From contig NZ_QKYV01000005.1 of assembly GCF_003253545.1 (NCBI RefSeq), positions 246,926 to 310,925 of the forward strand: a DNA stretch of 64,000 bases, read 5' to 3'. Position 1 is the stretch's first letter. Each line of letters starts with the position of its first letter. Below are positions 51,801 through 61,821 of the stretch, piece by piece. The translations under genes were made by a program, and so were the position numbers. Below the pieces are notes generated by a model. It saw only the letters and a program-made list of their open reading frames with translations. It was not told the origin of the DNA and searched no databases. The stretch comes from Mesonia algae (GTDB lineage: Bacteria > Bacteroidota > Bacteroidia > Flavobacteriales > Flavobacteriaceae).

Positions 51801-54800
51801 TTGAAAATATTTACATACTTATTCTTATTAATCTTTACCTCCACAATTTATGCACAAAGTGTAAAACATATTACGGTAAAAGATGGACTTCCTCAATCTT
51901 TTGTTTCGGGAATAGAACAAGATAAACAAGGATTTATTTGGATAAGCACACGTAATGGTTTAGCCAGATTTGATGGTAATGAGTTTAAAGTATTTCAACA
52001 TATTCCTAAAGATAATACATCTTTATCTTCCAATATAATAAATAAAATAGGGCTGCTGAATGGAAATACATTGTGGATTAATTATGAATCTGGTGAGGTA
52101 GATCTTTTAAATACTTTATCCGAAAGTATTGAGCATTTATACAATAACGATACTTTAATAAAGAATAAAATAAGTACTAATGATAAAACTTTTTTAATCT
52201 CAAAAAATAGGGAGTTTTGGACTTATTCAACCCCAGAAAAACTAACGAAATTTAGTTTAAATTCAGAAATTAATGATAAAATAGATTTTTATTTTAAAAA
52301 TGATACTATTAGATCTTTGTTTGAAGATAAGAATAATGACATGTGGGTTTTAACCCAACAATCTTTAAAGAAATATAATAGACAAAGTAATTCATTTTGT
52401 GAAATTAAAATACCTTATAAATTATCTTATAATGATGATAATTACTTTGGTTATGATGTTCCTAAAATATATGAAGGCTTAGATAAAATAATGATTTGGT
52501 CTGATGTTAATTTTATATATGAGTTTAATCCTAGTAATGAGCAGTTTAAAAAATCATTATTACCTGTAACCTTAAACCGTAGCCTTTTTAATTATAGTTA
52601 CAACCCAGTAACTAATGATCTTTGTTTTTTAATAGATAAAAATCTTTATGTCTATGGAGATGATATAGAGTTTAAGAAACAGTTGCCTTTAACCTCAAAG
52701 GAAAAAATTAAAATATTTTCAATTGATAGATCGGGTTTAATATGGATAGCTATCGATACCGATGGTGTTTATCAAATTGATTACTCATATAATTTCATTG
52801 ATTTTGATTACGAAATTAATTTTGTTGTAGATATTTTTAAAAAGTATTATAAAATCTCCTCTAATGATGTTGAAAATATTTTAATTAAAAATGATTTTGT
52901 GCTTCCCATTTCTTATTATTTAAGGTCTTATGTGAATGATAACAATAATTGGTTAGCATTAAATAGATCTATTTTTTGCTATAATTTTAAAGAAAAAACT
53001 TATGAAGAATACCCTAAGTTGTCTGACAATATAGACAGGAATGAATTTGACCCTATTGTGGGAATATCGCTACTAAATTCTTCTTCACCTATTGTTATTA
53101 CTCAGGCAGGAAAGATTTATTCTTATACTAAAAAGGTTAAAAACTGGCAAAAAATAGAAAACCAATTACCTGAGAAGATCAGCCCCAAGAATATGTTAGT
53201 TATAGATAACTTTCTTTGGGTAACAACGAGTTCAAACGGTTTGTTTTATTTCAATTTGTCTACAAAAAAATGGTTTAAAGTTAATGATGAAAAATTGCCA
53301 GTTGCTAATTTAATTAGCTTGGCAAAAGACAAAAGTGATAAAGACATTTTATGGATAGCCAGTTATAGTGGTTTAATTAGATTTAATACTAAAAATTTTG
53401 ATAGTCGTATCTTTTCAAAAAAACAAGGATTGCCAGACAATACTATATATTCTATTCTGACAGATGAAGAAGGTTATTTGTGGTTAGGTACGAATAGTGG
53501 TTTATGTCGATTTAATACATTAGACTTTACTCAAAAAACCTTTAGCTTAGAACATGGAACTCCAATATTAGAATATAATAGATATCATAACTTACAACTG
53601 TCTGATGGTAATTTTGCTTTTGGAGGAACAAAAAAAGGTGTTTTTTTTAATCCTTTAACTTTAAGAAAAGACACCTATGCTCCACAAACCGTAGTCACAA
53701 AAATAGAGGTGAACAATGAAGCTATAAGTTTAGAAACTCCTAATGAATCTATAACTGAATTAAAACTTAATTACAAAGAAAATAATTTGACCCTTGGATA
53801 TTCTGCATTACAATTCAATCAACCTCAGGATATTAAATATAGGTATCGGTTAAACGGTTATGACTTAGAGAATCAATGGAAAGAAGTTAACGATCGTAGG
53901 GAAGCTATTTATACAAAAATACCTCCTGGAAATTATCTTTTTGAAGTAAATTCTTCAAACACCTCGGGGATATGGAGCAATTATATTAAACAAGTGAAAA
54001 TAAAAATTTCTCCCCCTTGGTGGTCAAGTTGGTGGTCTTGGATTATTTATTTTTTAGTATTTGTTTTAATTATAGTGTTTTTTATTAGATATCAAGTAAA
54101 ACAAAAAATACTAGCCACTAGCATACAATTAAAACAAAAAGAAGCTTTACGATTACAGGAATTGGATGAAATAAAAAATAAATTCTTTTCGGACATCACG
54201 CACGAGCTAAGAACTCCCTTAAGCTTAATATTAGGGCCAGCAGAACATCTAAAAAAATCGATTAATAATCAAAAAGATATAAAATTATTAAATATAATTT
54301 CTCAAAACGGAAAAAACCTACTAGAGCTAACCAATCAACTTTTAGATTTTTCTAAAGTTCAAGCAGGTGTCTTAAAACCTACTTACTCTAAGGGAGATTT
54401 AAAAAAAACAATTAATCATTCCATAGCGGCTTTTTCAGAGGAGTTAAAACAAAAGGATATTAAAATCTATGAGGAGAACTCAATTTCAGGTTATTACTCT
54501 TATTCTAGAGAGTTTATAGAAAGGATTATGTATAACCTACTTTCTAATGCTATAAAATATAATAGAAAAGGAGGAGAAATTTTTATTTCAGTAAACGAAA
54601 CAAAAACCGGTGTCTTAATAGAAGTTAGAGATACAGGGATAGGTATCGATAAAGATCATCTAGATAAAATATTTAAGCGTTATTATAGAGAGAAATCTGT
54701 TGAATCTATTGAGGCAGGTAGCGGTATAGGTTTATCTCTGGTAGAAGAATTAATAAAATTACAAAAAGGATCTATTACTGTAACTAGCCAAAAGGAAGCT

Positions 54801-55646
54801 CCCTCAGGAACAGCATTTAAAATTTATCTACCTTATAAAAAAATACAACCTGGCTACAACAATCAAAGTATAACTGCAAATACGTCAAATCTTACTATTG
54901 TTCTTGCAGAGGATAACAAAAATTTGAGAGATTTTATATGTGCTAGTTTTGGTAACAAATATAAAGTGTTTGCTGTGGCAAATGCCGAAGAAGCATTAGA
55001 CTTATCCTTAAAAATAATCCCAGATTTAATATTGACAGATATAATGATGGGAGAAATGGACGGAATAAAGCTTTGTGAGAATATAAAAAGTAATGTGCTA
55101 ACGGCTCATATTCCAGTAATATTATTAACAGCAAAAGCAGGAATAGAAAATAAATTAGAAGGTTTATCTGTAGGTGCAGATGAATATATGTACAAACCTT
55201 TTAATGTAGAAGAGCTATTATTAAAAGTTAAGAATATCCTAGATAGAAGCGCTAAGCAAAGAGCTTTTATGTTTGAAGAGCTACACACATTAAAAAAACC
55301 TATTAAAACTGTAGACAATGAAACTATAGATCCATTTTTAAGTAAAATCTTTAGTATCATAGATGTTCATATAGATGATGAAACTTTTAATGTAAATGAA
55401 TTGGCAAAATCTTTAGGGATGAGCAGAACTAGTTTGCATAGAAAAATGAAAGCTATAACCAATACAACACCAACTGAAATAATAAAACTAAGAAGAATAA
55501 AACATGCAGTGAAACTTTTTAATAATAATATAAGTGTATCTGAAGTTTCTTATAAGTCTGGATTCTCAAGTCCATCATATTTTTCAAAATGCTTCAAAGA
55601 AATATATGATATGACCCCTTCTCAATACCTTCAAACACAAGTTTAA
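51801..55646 (+). CDS. Hybrid two-component system (HTCS) sensor-regulator
   Basis: This encodes 1281 residues, starting with TTG 51801 at the signal peptide (KIFTYLFLLIFTSTIYAQ). Periplasmic propeller repeats (about 20-640; GFIWISTRNGLARFDGN, GYLWLGTNSGLCRFNT) precede a Y_Y_Y domain and a membrane helix (about 745-765). The cytosolic part has HisKA with H801 (DITHELRTPL), HATPase (NLLSNAIKYN, DTGIGI), a receiver with D1080 (LILTDIMMGEMDG) and an AraC-type HTH (about 1185-1278; FNVNELAKSLGMSRTSLHRK, SYKSGFSSPSYFSKCFKEIYDMTPSQYL). In Bacteroidota such proteins switch on glycan-use genes. The neighbours encode secreted lectin-like and PNGase F-like proteins. Confidence 0.95.
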   Translation: MKIFTYLFLLIFTSTIYAQSVKHITVKDGLPQSFVSGIEQDKQGFIWISTRNGLARFDGNEFKVFQHIPKDNTSLSSNIINKIGLLNGNTLWINYESGEVDLLNTLSESIEHLYNNDTLIKNKISTNDKTFLISKNREFWTYSTPEKLTKFSLNSEINDKIDFYFKNDTIRSLFEDKNNDMWVLTQQSLKKYNRQSNSFCEIKIPYKLSYNDDNYFGYDVPKIYEGLDKIMIWSDVNFIYEFNPSNEQFKKSLLPVTLNRSLFNYSYNPVTNDLCFLIDKNLYVYGDDIEFKKQLPLTSKEKIKIFSIDRSGLIWIAIDTDGVYQIDYSYNFIDFDYEINFVVDIFKKYYKISSNDVENILIKNDFVLPISYYLRSYVNDNNNWLALNRSIFCYNFKEKTYEEYPKLSDNIDRNEFDPIVGISLLNSSSPIVITQAGKIYSYTKKVKNWQKIENQLPEKISPKNMLVIDNFLWVTTSSNGLFYFNLSTKKWFKVNDEKLPVANLISLAKDKSDKDILWIASYSGLIRFNTKNFDSRIFSKKQGLPDNTIYSILTDEEGYLWLGTNSGLCRFNTLDFTQKTFSLEHGTPILEYNRYHNLQLSDGNFAFGGTKKGVFFNPLTLRKDTYAPQTVVTKIEVNNEAISLETPNESITELKLNYKENNLTLGYSALQFNQPQDIKYRYRLNGYDLENQWKEVNDRREAIYTKIPPGNYLFEVNSSNTSGIWSNYIKQVKIKISPPWWSSWWSWIIYFLVFVLIIVFFIRYQVKQKILATSIQLKQKEALRLQELDEIKNKFFSDITHELRTPLSLILGPAEHLKKSINNQKDIKLLNIISQNGKNLLELTNQLLDFSKVQAGVLKPTYSKGDLKKTINHSIAAFSEELKQKDIKIYEENSISGYYSYSREFIERIMYNLLSNAIKYNRKGGEIFISVNETKTGVLIEVRDTGIGIDKDHLDKIFKRYYREKSVESIEAGSGIGLSLVEELIKLQKGSITVTSQKEAPSGTAFKIYLPYKKIQPGYNNQSITANTSNLTIVLAEDNKNLRDFICASFGNKYKVFAVANAEEALDLSLKIIPDLILTDIMMGEMDGIKLCENIKSNVLTAHIPVILLTAKAGIENKLEGLSVGADEYMYKPFNVEELLLKVKNILDRSAKQRAFMFEELHTLKKPIKTVDNETIDPFLSKIFSIIDVHIDDETFNVNELAKSLGMSRTSLHRKMKAITNTTPTEIIKLRRIKHAVKLFNNNISVSEVSYKSGFSSPSYFSKCFKEIYDMTPSQYLQTQV

Positions 55647-55663
55647 TAACTTTAAATGTTAAG

Positions 55664-55695
55664 TTGAAACAATATTTACACTATTTGAAACAATA
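55664..55695. promoter_or_regulatory. Two 11-bp direct repeats 21 bp apart (possible HTCS site)
   Basis: TTGAAACAATA occurs at 55664-55674 and 55685-55695, a 21-bp period equal to two helical turns, as is common for AraC-type binding sites. The pair lies between the HTCS gene and the large secreted protein gene at 55878. The second copy also overlaps a 7-bp hairpin (55679-55698). Confidence 0.4.
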
Positions 55696-55810
55696 GTGAT
55701 AACGATCATTCGTAGTTTATGTTAATTTTATGATAAGTTCTTGTTAAATGAAATTTGGTGTCTTAAAACTAAGTCATTTCTAATTTGATGTAATAAGAAA
55801 ATTTAGCGAA

Positions 55811-55818
55811 TAGGTTTG
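55811..55818 (+). promoter_or_regulatory. -7 promoter box of the secreted FN3 protein gene
   Basis: TAGGTTTG fits TAnnTTTG and a TTTG at 55784-55787 stands upstream at about -33 distance. The predicted leader is about 56 nt. Confidence 0.55.
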
Positions 55819-55877
55819 TTTTTAATGTATGTAGTAGTCATTAACAAGTAAGCAGTTATTAACTTAAATTAATCCTT

Positions 55878-58800
55878 ATGAAGAAAATTACCTTATTTAC
55901 ATTGTTTTTATTTTTCTGTTGGCAATCCTATTGTCAAATTAATCCAATTGCCGCAACTGGGTATAATGAAGATGTTATAGCAAACGGTGTTGGCACAATG
56001 CAAAGTTCGACTTCTATTTCAATTGATGATGCCAATTTTTGTTTCCTTTCAGAAGACTGGAAATTAAACGTTGGAGATGGAAATATTACCGTGGGGCTGC
56101 CAACCTCAGGAGAGATAGAGAGTAACGTAACAACAGGTTTAACTTACCAAATTCCTACTGCAGGGTCGCCTTATGAGGGGAACAACTCATTGAGAGTTTC
56201 TTTATCAGGAGCTTCAAATTCAAAAACATTAACGATTACAACGCCAGAAAGCTATTCAAATTTGTATTTTTTAGTAACATCGGGGAGTGGTGTATCTACT
56301 GCAGATGCGATAGTTAACTTTACAGATGGGAGTACTCAAACATTTACTGGATTAAGTATTCCAGATTGGTATGGAACAGGGTTGCCTATAGAGTTATCAG
56401 GCATTGGTAGAGGAGATAGAAGTAATAATAATGTAGAAACTCCTTCTAATAATCCTAAGATTTTTCAATTAAATTTGAGCATAGAACCGAATAATCAAAC
56501 AAAATTAGTTGAAAGTGTAGAATTTATCAAGAATAATATAGGAGGTTCTGTTATAAATGTATTTGCTATTAGTGGAGAAGAAGCAAATGATTGTGTACCT
56601 CCTTTTGATATTCAAATAGAGAATATAACACTTAATACTGCAGACGTTATCTGGGATAGCGTTGATGGAATTACAGAATGGGAAATTGAATACGGTTCAG
56701 TCGGTTTTACTTTAGGAACAGGTATGGTTGTGCAAGATAATAATGCAATGGGAGAAACATTGCAAAATTTGAATCCTGCAACTAGTTATGAAGTATATGT
56801 AAAATCTATTTGTATATCTGACAGTGAAAGTAATTATGTAGGACCAGTGGTTTTTGATACACCTATATGTGATCCTTCAAACCAATGTAATTACAAATTT
56901 ATATTAACAGATAGTTATGGAGATGGCTGGAATGGTAACTCTATGAATATTCTTCAAAATGACATATTAGTAACCACTTTACAATTAGGAAGCGGACAAG
57001 AATATGAAGAGATTCTTGTGCCTATATGCGATGGAGTGAATTTTGAACTTTATTGGAATAGTGGTGGTTCTTTTGGTTATGAAGTAGGAATAGAGATTTT
57101 AGACCCATCCAACAATAGTATTTATTTTATGGAGCCAAATACTGGTTCTGCCAATTCAAGTTTATATACTTCTACAGGAGCGTGTCCAGAACCACCTGCA
57201 AATGATGATATTATAAATGCTATCGATTTGGTCTTAAATGCAAGTTGTGCTGAAGATATTTATAGTAATACGTTAGCAACAACAGAAAATTTTGAGCCAA
57301 TTGCTAGTTGTTTTGAGCCTATCGATACTATAGATAATAGTGTTTGGTTTACTTTTACAGCACCAGAAAATGGAGCGGTAAATATAACTACAGATATTGC
57401 TCCGTCAGATTTTGATTCTCAGATAGCGGTATATGAATCTCCAAGCGATATAAATGACCTTTCTACTTTAACAGGGGAGTTGACTTGTAATCAAAATATT
57501 AGTGAAGAAAATACGGCATCAAATATTTTATTGACAGGACTTGTTGAGGGAGAAGTATATTATATTCAGGTAGATGGTCATAATCAAGTACAAGGTACAT
57601 TTTGTATTAATGTGAACACCGTGGCTTGCCCAGATCCTACAGATATTACGATCTTTAATGTCACTGGAGAAACAGCAGAAGTGGTTTGGGTATCTAACGG
57701 AATAGAAACAGAATGGCAGGTTGAATATGGTCCAGAAGGTTTTGTTCCTGGTACGGGAGAATTAATTTTTGATAATGACAATGACTTAGGTGTGTTCATC
57801 ACCGATTTAGAAATTGATACAGATTATGACGTATATGTAAGTGCTATTTGCAACAATGCATTAAGTAATTCTGTAGGTCCTATAAGCTTTACCACACCAC
57901 CTTGTCCAAATGATATAGAAGTTATAAATGATGAAGCTTTATGTGGAGCAATCGTAACTTATAATACTCCTCAATCAGCTCCAGGAGGGCCTAGCGGAAA
58001 TTTATTAATAAATGGAGACGCTAATGACGGGTTAAATGGATGGACAATAGACCAAAATGGAGGTAGCGGATGGACTGCAATTAACGGAGAGTTTGTAACC
58101 TCGTATACAACTTGTAGTAAATCTCAAATAATAAATCTATCTAGTGTTGGATTTACAGATGCACAAATGGACGATTCTCCTGAAATCACTATTTCTGAAG
58201 ATTATAGAGGTGTTTCTTCAGATCCAAATGATATATATTTTTTAAATGTAGAATTAAGAGACGAAGGAGGGAATGTTATAGAAAGTTTCTCTACAGGGAA
58301 TATCACAACTTCAGTGAATACACAAACTGTAACTCATACATTTACAGGTTATGGTGCAGGGGTTAGAAATATTTACTTTCAACACGGAGGAGATGATGCG
58401 GAAGGCTGGACAGGAAATTTTGGATCAGCTATGAATAATGGGCAAGTACTCGTAAACTTACCTACAATTAACGTAGAACAGATAGATGGATTGGCAAGCG
58501 GACAAGAATTTCCTGTAGGTACTACAACTAATACTTTTGAAATCACGCAAGGTAATTCAATTCCAACTACGTGTACATTTAATGTAACAGTACTTGATGT
58601 GGAAATACCAAATGCGATTTCAAATGATATAACTATAGAATTGGATGATAATTTAACGGTAAACTTAGTTCCAGACGATATTGACGCAGGTTCTACAGAT
58701 AATTGTGAGATTCTTTCTAGAAGTTTAAATATCACCTCTTTAAATTGTAATGATTTAGGAGAAAATGAAATTATAATGACAGTTACAGATGTGAATGGAA

Positions 58801-59114
58801 ATAGTAATACAGTAAGCTCTATAATTACTTTGGTTGATCCGAATGAGTATTGTGAACTTAATGTGGGGAGAAATTCATTGTTATCTTTAAAAGTATTTCC
58901 TAATCCAATAGGTCCAGAATTTTTTATCGATTCAAATTCAAAAATAATTGATAAAGTTGAGGTGTATGATGTGAATGGCCGAAAATTAAAATCATTTACA
59001 GTAAACTCTTCCAATCTTTTTAAGGGAGATATATCTCAATTGAGTTCGGGTATTTACTTTTTAAAAATTTACAGTGAAAATCAAAATATTACTAAACAAG
59101 TAATAAAAAAATAG
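55878..59114 (+). CDS. Large secreted FN3-domain protein with T9SS type A sorting domain
   Basis: This encodes 1078 residues. A signal peptide (MKKITLFTLFLFFCWQSYCQ) is followed by a beta-rich N-terminal domain (about 20-235). There are two fibronectin type III domains (about 241-331 and 581-674, each with ATSYEVYVKSIC or DYDVYVSAIC type ends). Between them are a domain with DSYGDGWNGNSMNI and a PPC-like domain (about 435-575; DNSVWFTFTAPENG, DFDSQIAVYES). HYR-like modules follow (about 680-990). The tail is T9SS type A (FPNPIGPEFFI, LSSGIYFLKIY). It is a likely surface or released adhesin/glycan-binding protein. It is preceded by the HTCS gene, which may control it. Confidence 0.83.
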   Translation: MKKITLFTLFLFFCWQSYCQINPIAATGYNEDVIANGVGTMQSSTSISIDDANFCFLSEDWKLNVGDGNITVGLPTSGEIESNVTTGLTYQIPTAGSPYEGNNSLRVSLSGASNSKTLTITTPESYSNLYFLVTSGSGVSTADAIVNFTDGSTQTFTGLSIPDWYGTGLPIELSGIGRGDRSNNNVETPSNNPKIFQLNLSIEPNNQTKLVESVEFIKNNIGGSVINVFAISGEEANDCVPPFDIQIENITLNTADVIWDSVDGITEWEIEYGSVGFTLGTGMVVQDNNAMGETLQNLNPATSYEVYVKSICISDSESNYVGPVVFDTPICDPSNQCNYKFILTDSYGDGWNGNSMNILQNDILVTTLQLGSGQEYEEILVPICDGVNFELYWNSGGSFGYEVGIEILDPSNNSIYFMEPNTGSANSSLYTSTGACPEPPANDDIINAIDLVLNASCAEDIYSNTLATTENFEPIASCFEPIDTIDNSVWFTFTAPENGAVNITTDIAPSDFDSQIAVYESPSDINDLSTLTGELTCNQNISEENTASNILLTGLVEGEVYYIQVDGHNQVQGTFCINVNTVACPDPTDITIFNVTGETAEVVWVSNGIETEWQVEYGPEGFVPGTGELIFDNDNDLGVFITDLEIDTDYDVYVSAICNNALSNSVGPISFTTPPCPNDIEVINDEALCGAIVTYNTPQSAPGGPSGNLLINGDANDGLNGWTIDQNGGSGWTAINGEFVTSYTTCSKSQIINLSSVGFTDAQMDDSPEITISEDYRGVSSDPNDIYFLNVELRDEGGNVIESFSTGNITTSVNTQTVTHTFTGYGAGVRNIYFQHGGDDAEGWTGNFGSAMNNGQVLVNLPTINVEQIDGLASGQEFPVGTTTNTFEITQGNSIPTTCTFNVTVLDVEIPNAISNDITIELDDNLTVNLVPDDIDAGSTDNCEILSRSLNITSLNCNDLGENEIIMTVTDVNGNSNTVSSIITLVDPNEYCELNVGRNSLLSLKVFPNPIGPEFFIDSNSKIIDKVEVYDVNGRKLKSFTVNSSNLFKGDISQLSSGIYFLKIYSENQNITKQVIKK

Positions 59115-59140
59115 GTTTATAATTTAATTACTAGAATTTT

Positions 59141-59180
59141 TTGAATGCAAAACAGGCAAAGTTGACTGTTTTGTATTCAA
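59141..59180. repeat. 15-bp hairpin between tandem secreted-protein genes
   Basis: TTGAATGCAAAACAG pairs with CTGTTTTGTATTCAA (one wobble) around a 10-nt loop. It lies between stop 59114 and start 59203. There is no T-tract, so it may be an mRNA-stabilising or weak termination element. Confidence 0.55.
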
Positions 59181-59202
59181 GAGATTTAAAAGCTAATAAC
59201 AA

Positions 59203-61683
59203 ATGAAAAAACTAACTTTATTAAAAGACGGTAATAATTCAACATTATATACATGTTGTTTTTTATTTTTTATTTTATTAATTCCGTTTTCAAACTTTGC
59301 TCAAAATACATTAGTAGCAGAACTTACAGGTAATCCTCCAGATTTTTCAGGATGGACAGATACGAATATTACGACAGATGGAGAAGAAATTATTCTTACT
59401 GAAGCCTCTAATACAGAAGCAGGAGCCATTTTCTTTTCCCAGCCTTATAACTTAAATCAATGTGAAAGGTGGCGGGTAGAATTTGATTTTAGGATATTTG
59501 ATGGAAATGGGGCAGATGGTTTATCTTTTTGGTATTTAGAGAATCCTCCTACAAACTTTGTAAATGGAGCTTCTATAGGCTTACCTCCTAACTCTCGAGG
59601 AATAAAAGTATGTTTTGATACTTATGACAACCATGGAGGACAATTTGGGAATAATCCTAACCCAGAAATACAGGTATATTATGGAGAAGGTTATGCAGAA
59701 AATTTTCCTGAGCCAGATATGATTAAAGAATTTTTTGGTAATCTTCGAAGTACAGATTATCAAAGAGCAGAGATTTCTTGGGATAATGGTAATATAGAAG
59801 TGGTTATTGATGGGAATATAGTCTTAGCAGGAACCCCACAAGCTTTTGACGGAGTAGAGAATATAGCTGAAGGTTATTTTGGATTTTCTGCTTCTACAGG
59901 AGCAATTTCAGATAGACATAGCATCAAAAATGTAGAAGTCTACATTGATGCTATTCAATTAGATAGTGACTATGAGCAAATCGTAGAATGCGACCAAAAT
60001 GGTGATGGATTTGCAGATTTTGATTTAACTTCTGCAGAAAATTCATTTTCAGCAATAGGTGACTTTACATATTATACCAGTATAAGCGATGCCGGTTCAG
60101 GGCAAAATTCAATTCCAGATTCATTTTTAAATCCTTTCACCAATCAAACCGCGTATCAAAATCAAATTATCTATGTAAGAGTAGAAAATGAGGTTGGATG
60201 TTATGTAATAGGAGAGTTAGAGTTAGTTTTAGCTTCAGCACCAGCCTTAGATAGTATTTTGGTTTCTATACCAGGAAGATGCGACATAGACCACGATGGC
60301 TATGAAAATTATGACTTGACTCAAGTTGTAGACCAATTGATAATGAATCCTCAGGACTACGATATTTCATATTATGAAACACAAGGAGATGCAAATACGG
60401 GAGATATCTTAAATTCTATCCAAAATCCTGCAAGTTATTCTGTAAATGCAGGAGCCACAAAAACAATATATGTGCGTATAGGTTCAATTGGAGATTCAGA
60501 TTGTTATGCTGTAGGAGCAATTATGCTTCAAACCTATATGACTCCAGAGATAATTTCAGCAGTACAATTAAATGTATGTGATAACAACTCTAATGATTAT
60601 ATTTTTGATTTAACTCAAAACACGAGTAATGTTTTAGGTAATCAGAACCCAGCAAATTCAACTGTTACATATTATAATACTTTGCTAGATGCAAATGAAG
60701 CTACAAATGAGATAACAAACCTCACTAATTATCAATTAACAATTGCAGGGTGTGAGACTATATATGTAAGGATAGAGAATCATGCTCAAAATCAATGTTA
60801 TGAAACCTCAAGTTTCGATATATGCGTAGAAGATGTAATTGTGGGAACCCCAGTAGATCTTCAAGAATGCGCCACTACAGATTCAGGTTTAGCTAGTTTT
60901 GATTTAACGATTAACGATAGCAATATTTTATCTGGTCAAAATCCATTAGAATACAATGTAGAATATTTTTTAACCTTATCAGCCGCAAATAATTCACAGA
61001 ATCCTATACAGAACGAATTAAATTATCAAGCTCAAAACCCTCAACAAACTATATATGTTAGGATTGAAAACAATATAGACTCAGATTGCTATCAAGTTGA
61101 AAGTTTTGTAATTACTTCAGTAAAAAATGAGGTTATAGGTTTAGATTCTATTACAGCTTGTGAAAATGATGAAAATACTGTATTTGATTTAACTGAAGCA
61201 GAAGATCTAATTAACCTTACTCAAAATCAACAAATAATAGGTTATTATAATACTCAAGATAACGCAAATACTAATAGTAATCCTATTACAGCAGTATCAA
61301 ATTATGTAGTAAATAGTAATAATGAAACAATTATTATTAGAGTTCAAGATAGTCAAGAACCTTGTTTTCTTTTATATTCTTTACAACTTGTAATAGAGGA
61401 TTGTGAAGAAGATTTTTTTATTCCTAATGGTTTCTCTCCAAATGCAGACGGAATGAATGATAATTTTGAAATTTCAGGTCTATATGAAAATCACCCTAAT
61501 TTTGAGATTCAGATTTTTTCTAGAAACGGAAGAAAAATTTATGAAGGAAATAACACAAAAGATTTCTGGGATGGTAATTCAAATCAAGGAGGAGAACTTC
61601 CAACAGGAACATATTTTTACGTACTTAATTTAAATGATTCATCTTCAGAAATCATCAAAGGATGGGTTTATTTAAATAGATAA
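59203..61683 (+). CDS. Lectin-domain secreted protein with five-fold repeats and T9SS type B (CHU_C) tail
   Basis: This encodes 826 residues. A late signal peptide (core TCCFLFFILLIPFSNFAQ, about 18-34) is followed by an L-type (legume-like) lectin domain at about 35-250 (FDFRIFDGNGADGLSFWYL, GIKVCFDTYDNHGG, YFGFSASTGA). Residues about 260-735 hold five repeats of 90-95 residues with the pattern C-D-x-DG-FDLT, YYxTxxDA, then IYVRIEN and a Cys. The last 85 residues are the gliding-motility/CHU_C type B sorting domain (FIPNGFSPNADGMNDNF, YEGNNTKDFWDG, LPTGTYFYVLNL). It is predicted to bind a glycan and be displayed via T9SS. Confidence 0.87.
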   Translation: MKKLTLLKDGNNSTLYTCCFLFFILLIPFSNFAQNTLVAELTGNPPDFSGWTDTNITTDGEEIILTEASNTEAGAIFFSQPYNLNQCERWRVEFDFRIFDGNGADGLSFWYLENPPTNFVNGASIGLPPNSRGIKVCFDTYDNHGGQFGNNPNPEIQVYYGEGYAENFPEPDMIKEFFGNLRSTDYQRAEISWDNGNIEVVIDGNIVLAGTPQAFDGVENIAEGYFGFSASTGAISDRHSIKNVEVYIDAIQLDSDYEQIVECDQNGDGFADFDLTSAENSFSAIGDFTYYTSISDAGSGQNSIPDSFLNPFTNQTAYQNQIIYVRVENEVGCYVIGELELVLASAPALDSILVSIPGRCDIDHDGYENYDLTQVVDQLIMNPQDYDISYYETQGDANTGDILNSIQNPASYSVNAGATKTIYVRIGSIGDSDCYAVGAIMLQTYMTPEIISAVQLNVCDNNSNDYIFDLTQNTSNVLGNQNPANSTVTYYNTLLDANEATNEITNLTNYQLTIAGCETIYVRIENHAQNQCYETSSFDICVEDVIVGTPVDLQECATTDSGLASFDLTINDSNILSGQNPLEYNVEYFLTLSAANNSQNPIQNELNYQAQNPQQTIYVRIENNIDSDCYQVESFVITSVKNEVIGLDSITACENDENTVFDLTEAEDLINLTQNQQIIGYYNTQDNANTNSNPITAVSNYVVNSNNETIIIRVQDSQEPCFLLYSLQLVIEDCEEDFFIPNGFSPNADGMNDNFEISGLYENHPNFEIQIFSRNGRKIYEGNNTKDFWDGNSNQGGELPTGTYFYVLNLNDSSSEIIKGWVYLNR

Positions 61684-61783
61684 TTTTTAATTAATAGTAA
61701 AAACCTTTAAAGCAATTGGTTTTGAAAGTTGTTATACAATTTTCTTAATCAATTGCACAGGTTAATATTATCCACAAAAATAA

Positions 61784-61800
61784 GGATGCTTAAAGCATCC
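61784..61800. terminator. Small hairpin between secreted-protein genes
   Basis: GGATGCTT-A-AAGCATCC is an 8-bp perfect inverted repeat followed by ATAATTTTAC. It is a weak terminator at best. Confidence 0.4.
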
Positions 61801-61821
61801 ATAATTTTACTTGAAGAGTTT

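Noticed and set aside
58379..59014. Long open frame (211 codons) on the minus strand inside the FN3 T9SS gene
   Set aside because: Its translation is a Ser/Phe/Ile-rich mirror of the well-supported plus-strand protein; it has no signal, promoter or domain.
59986..61400. CRISPR-like or tandem DNA repeat
   Set aside because: Repeat similarity is at the protein level with diverged DNA and units of about 280 bp; there are no short identical repeats with unique spacers.
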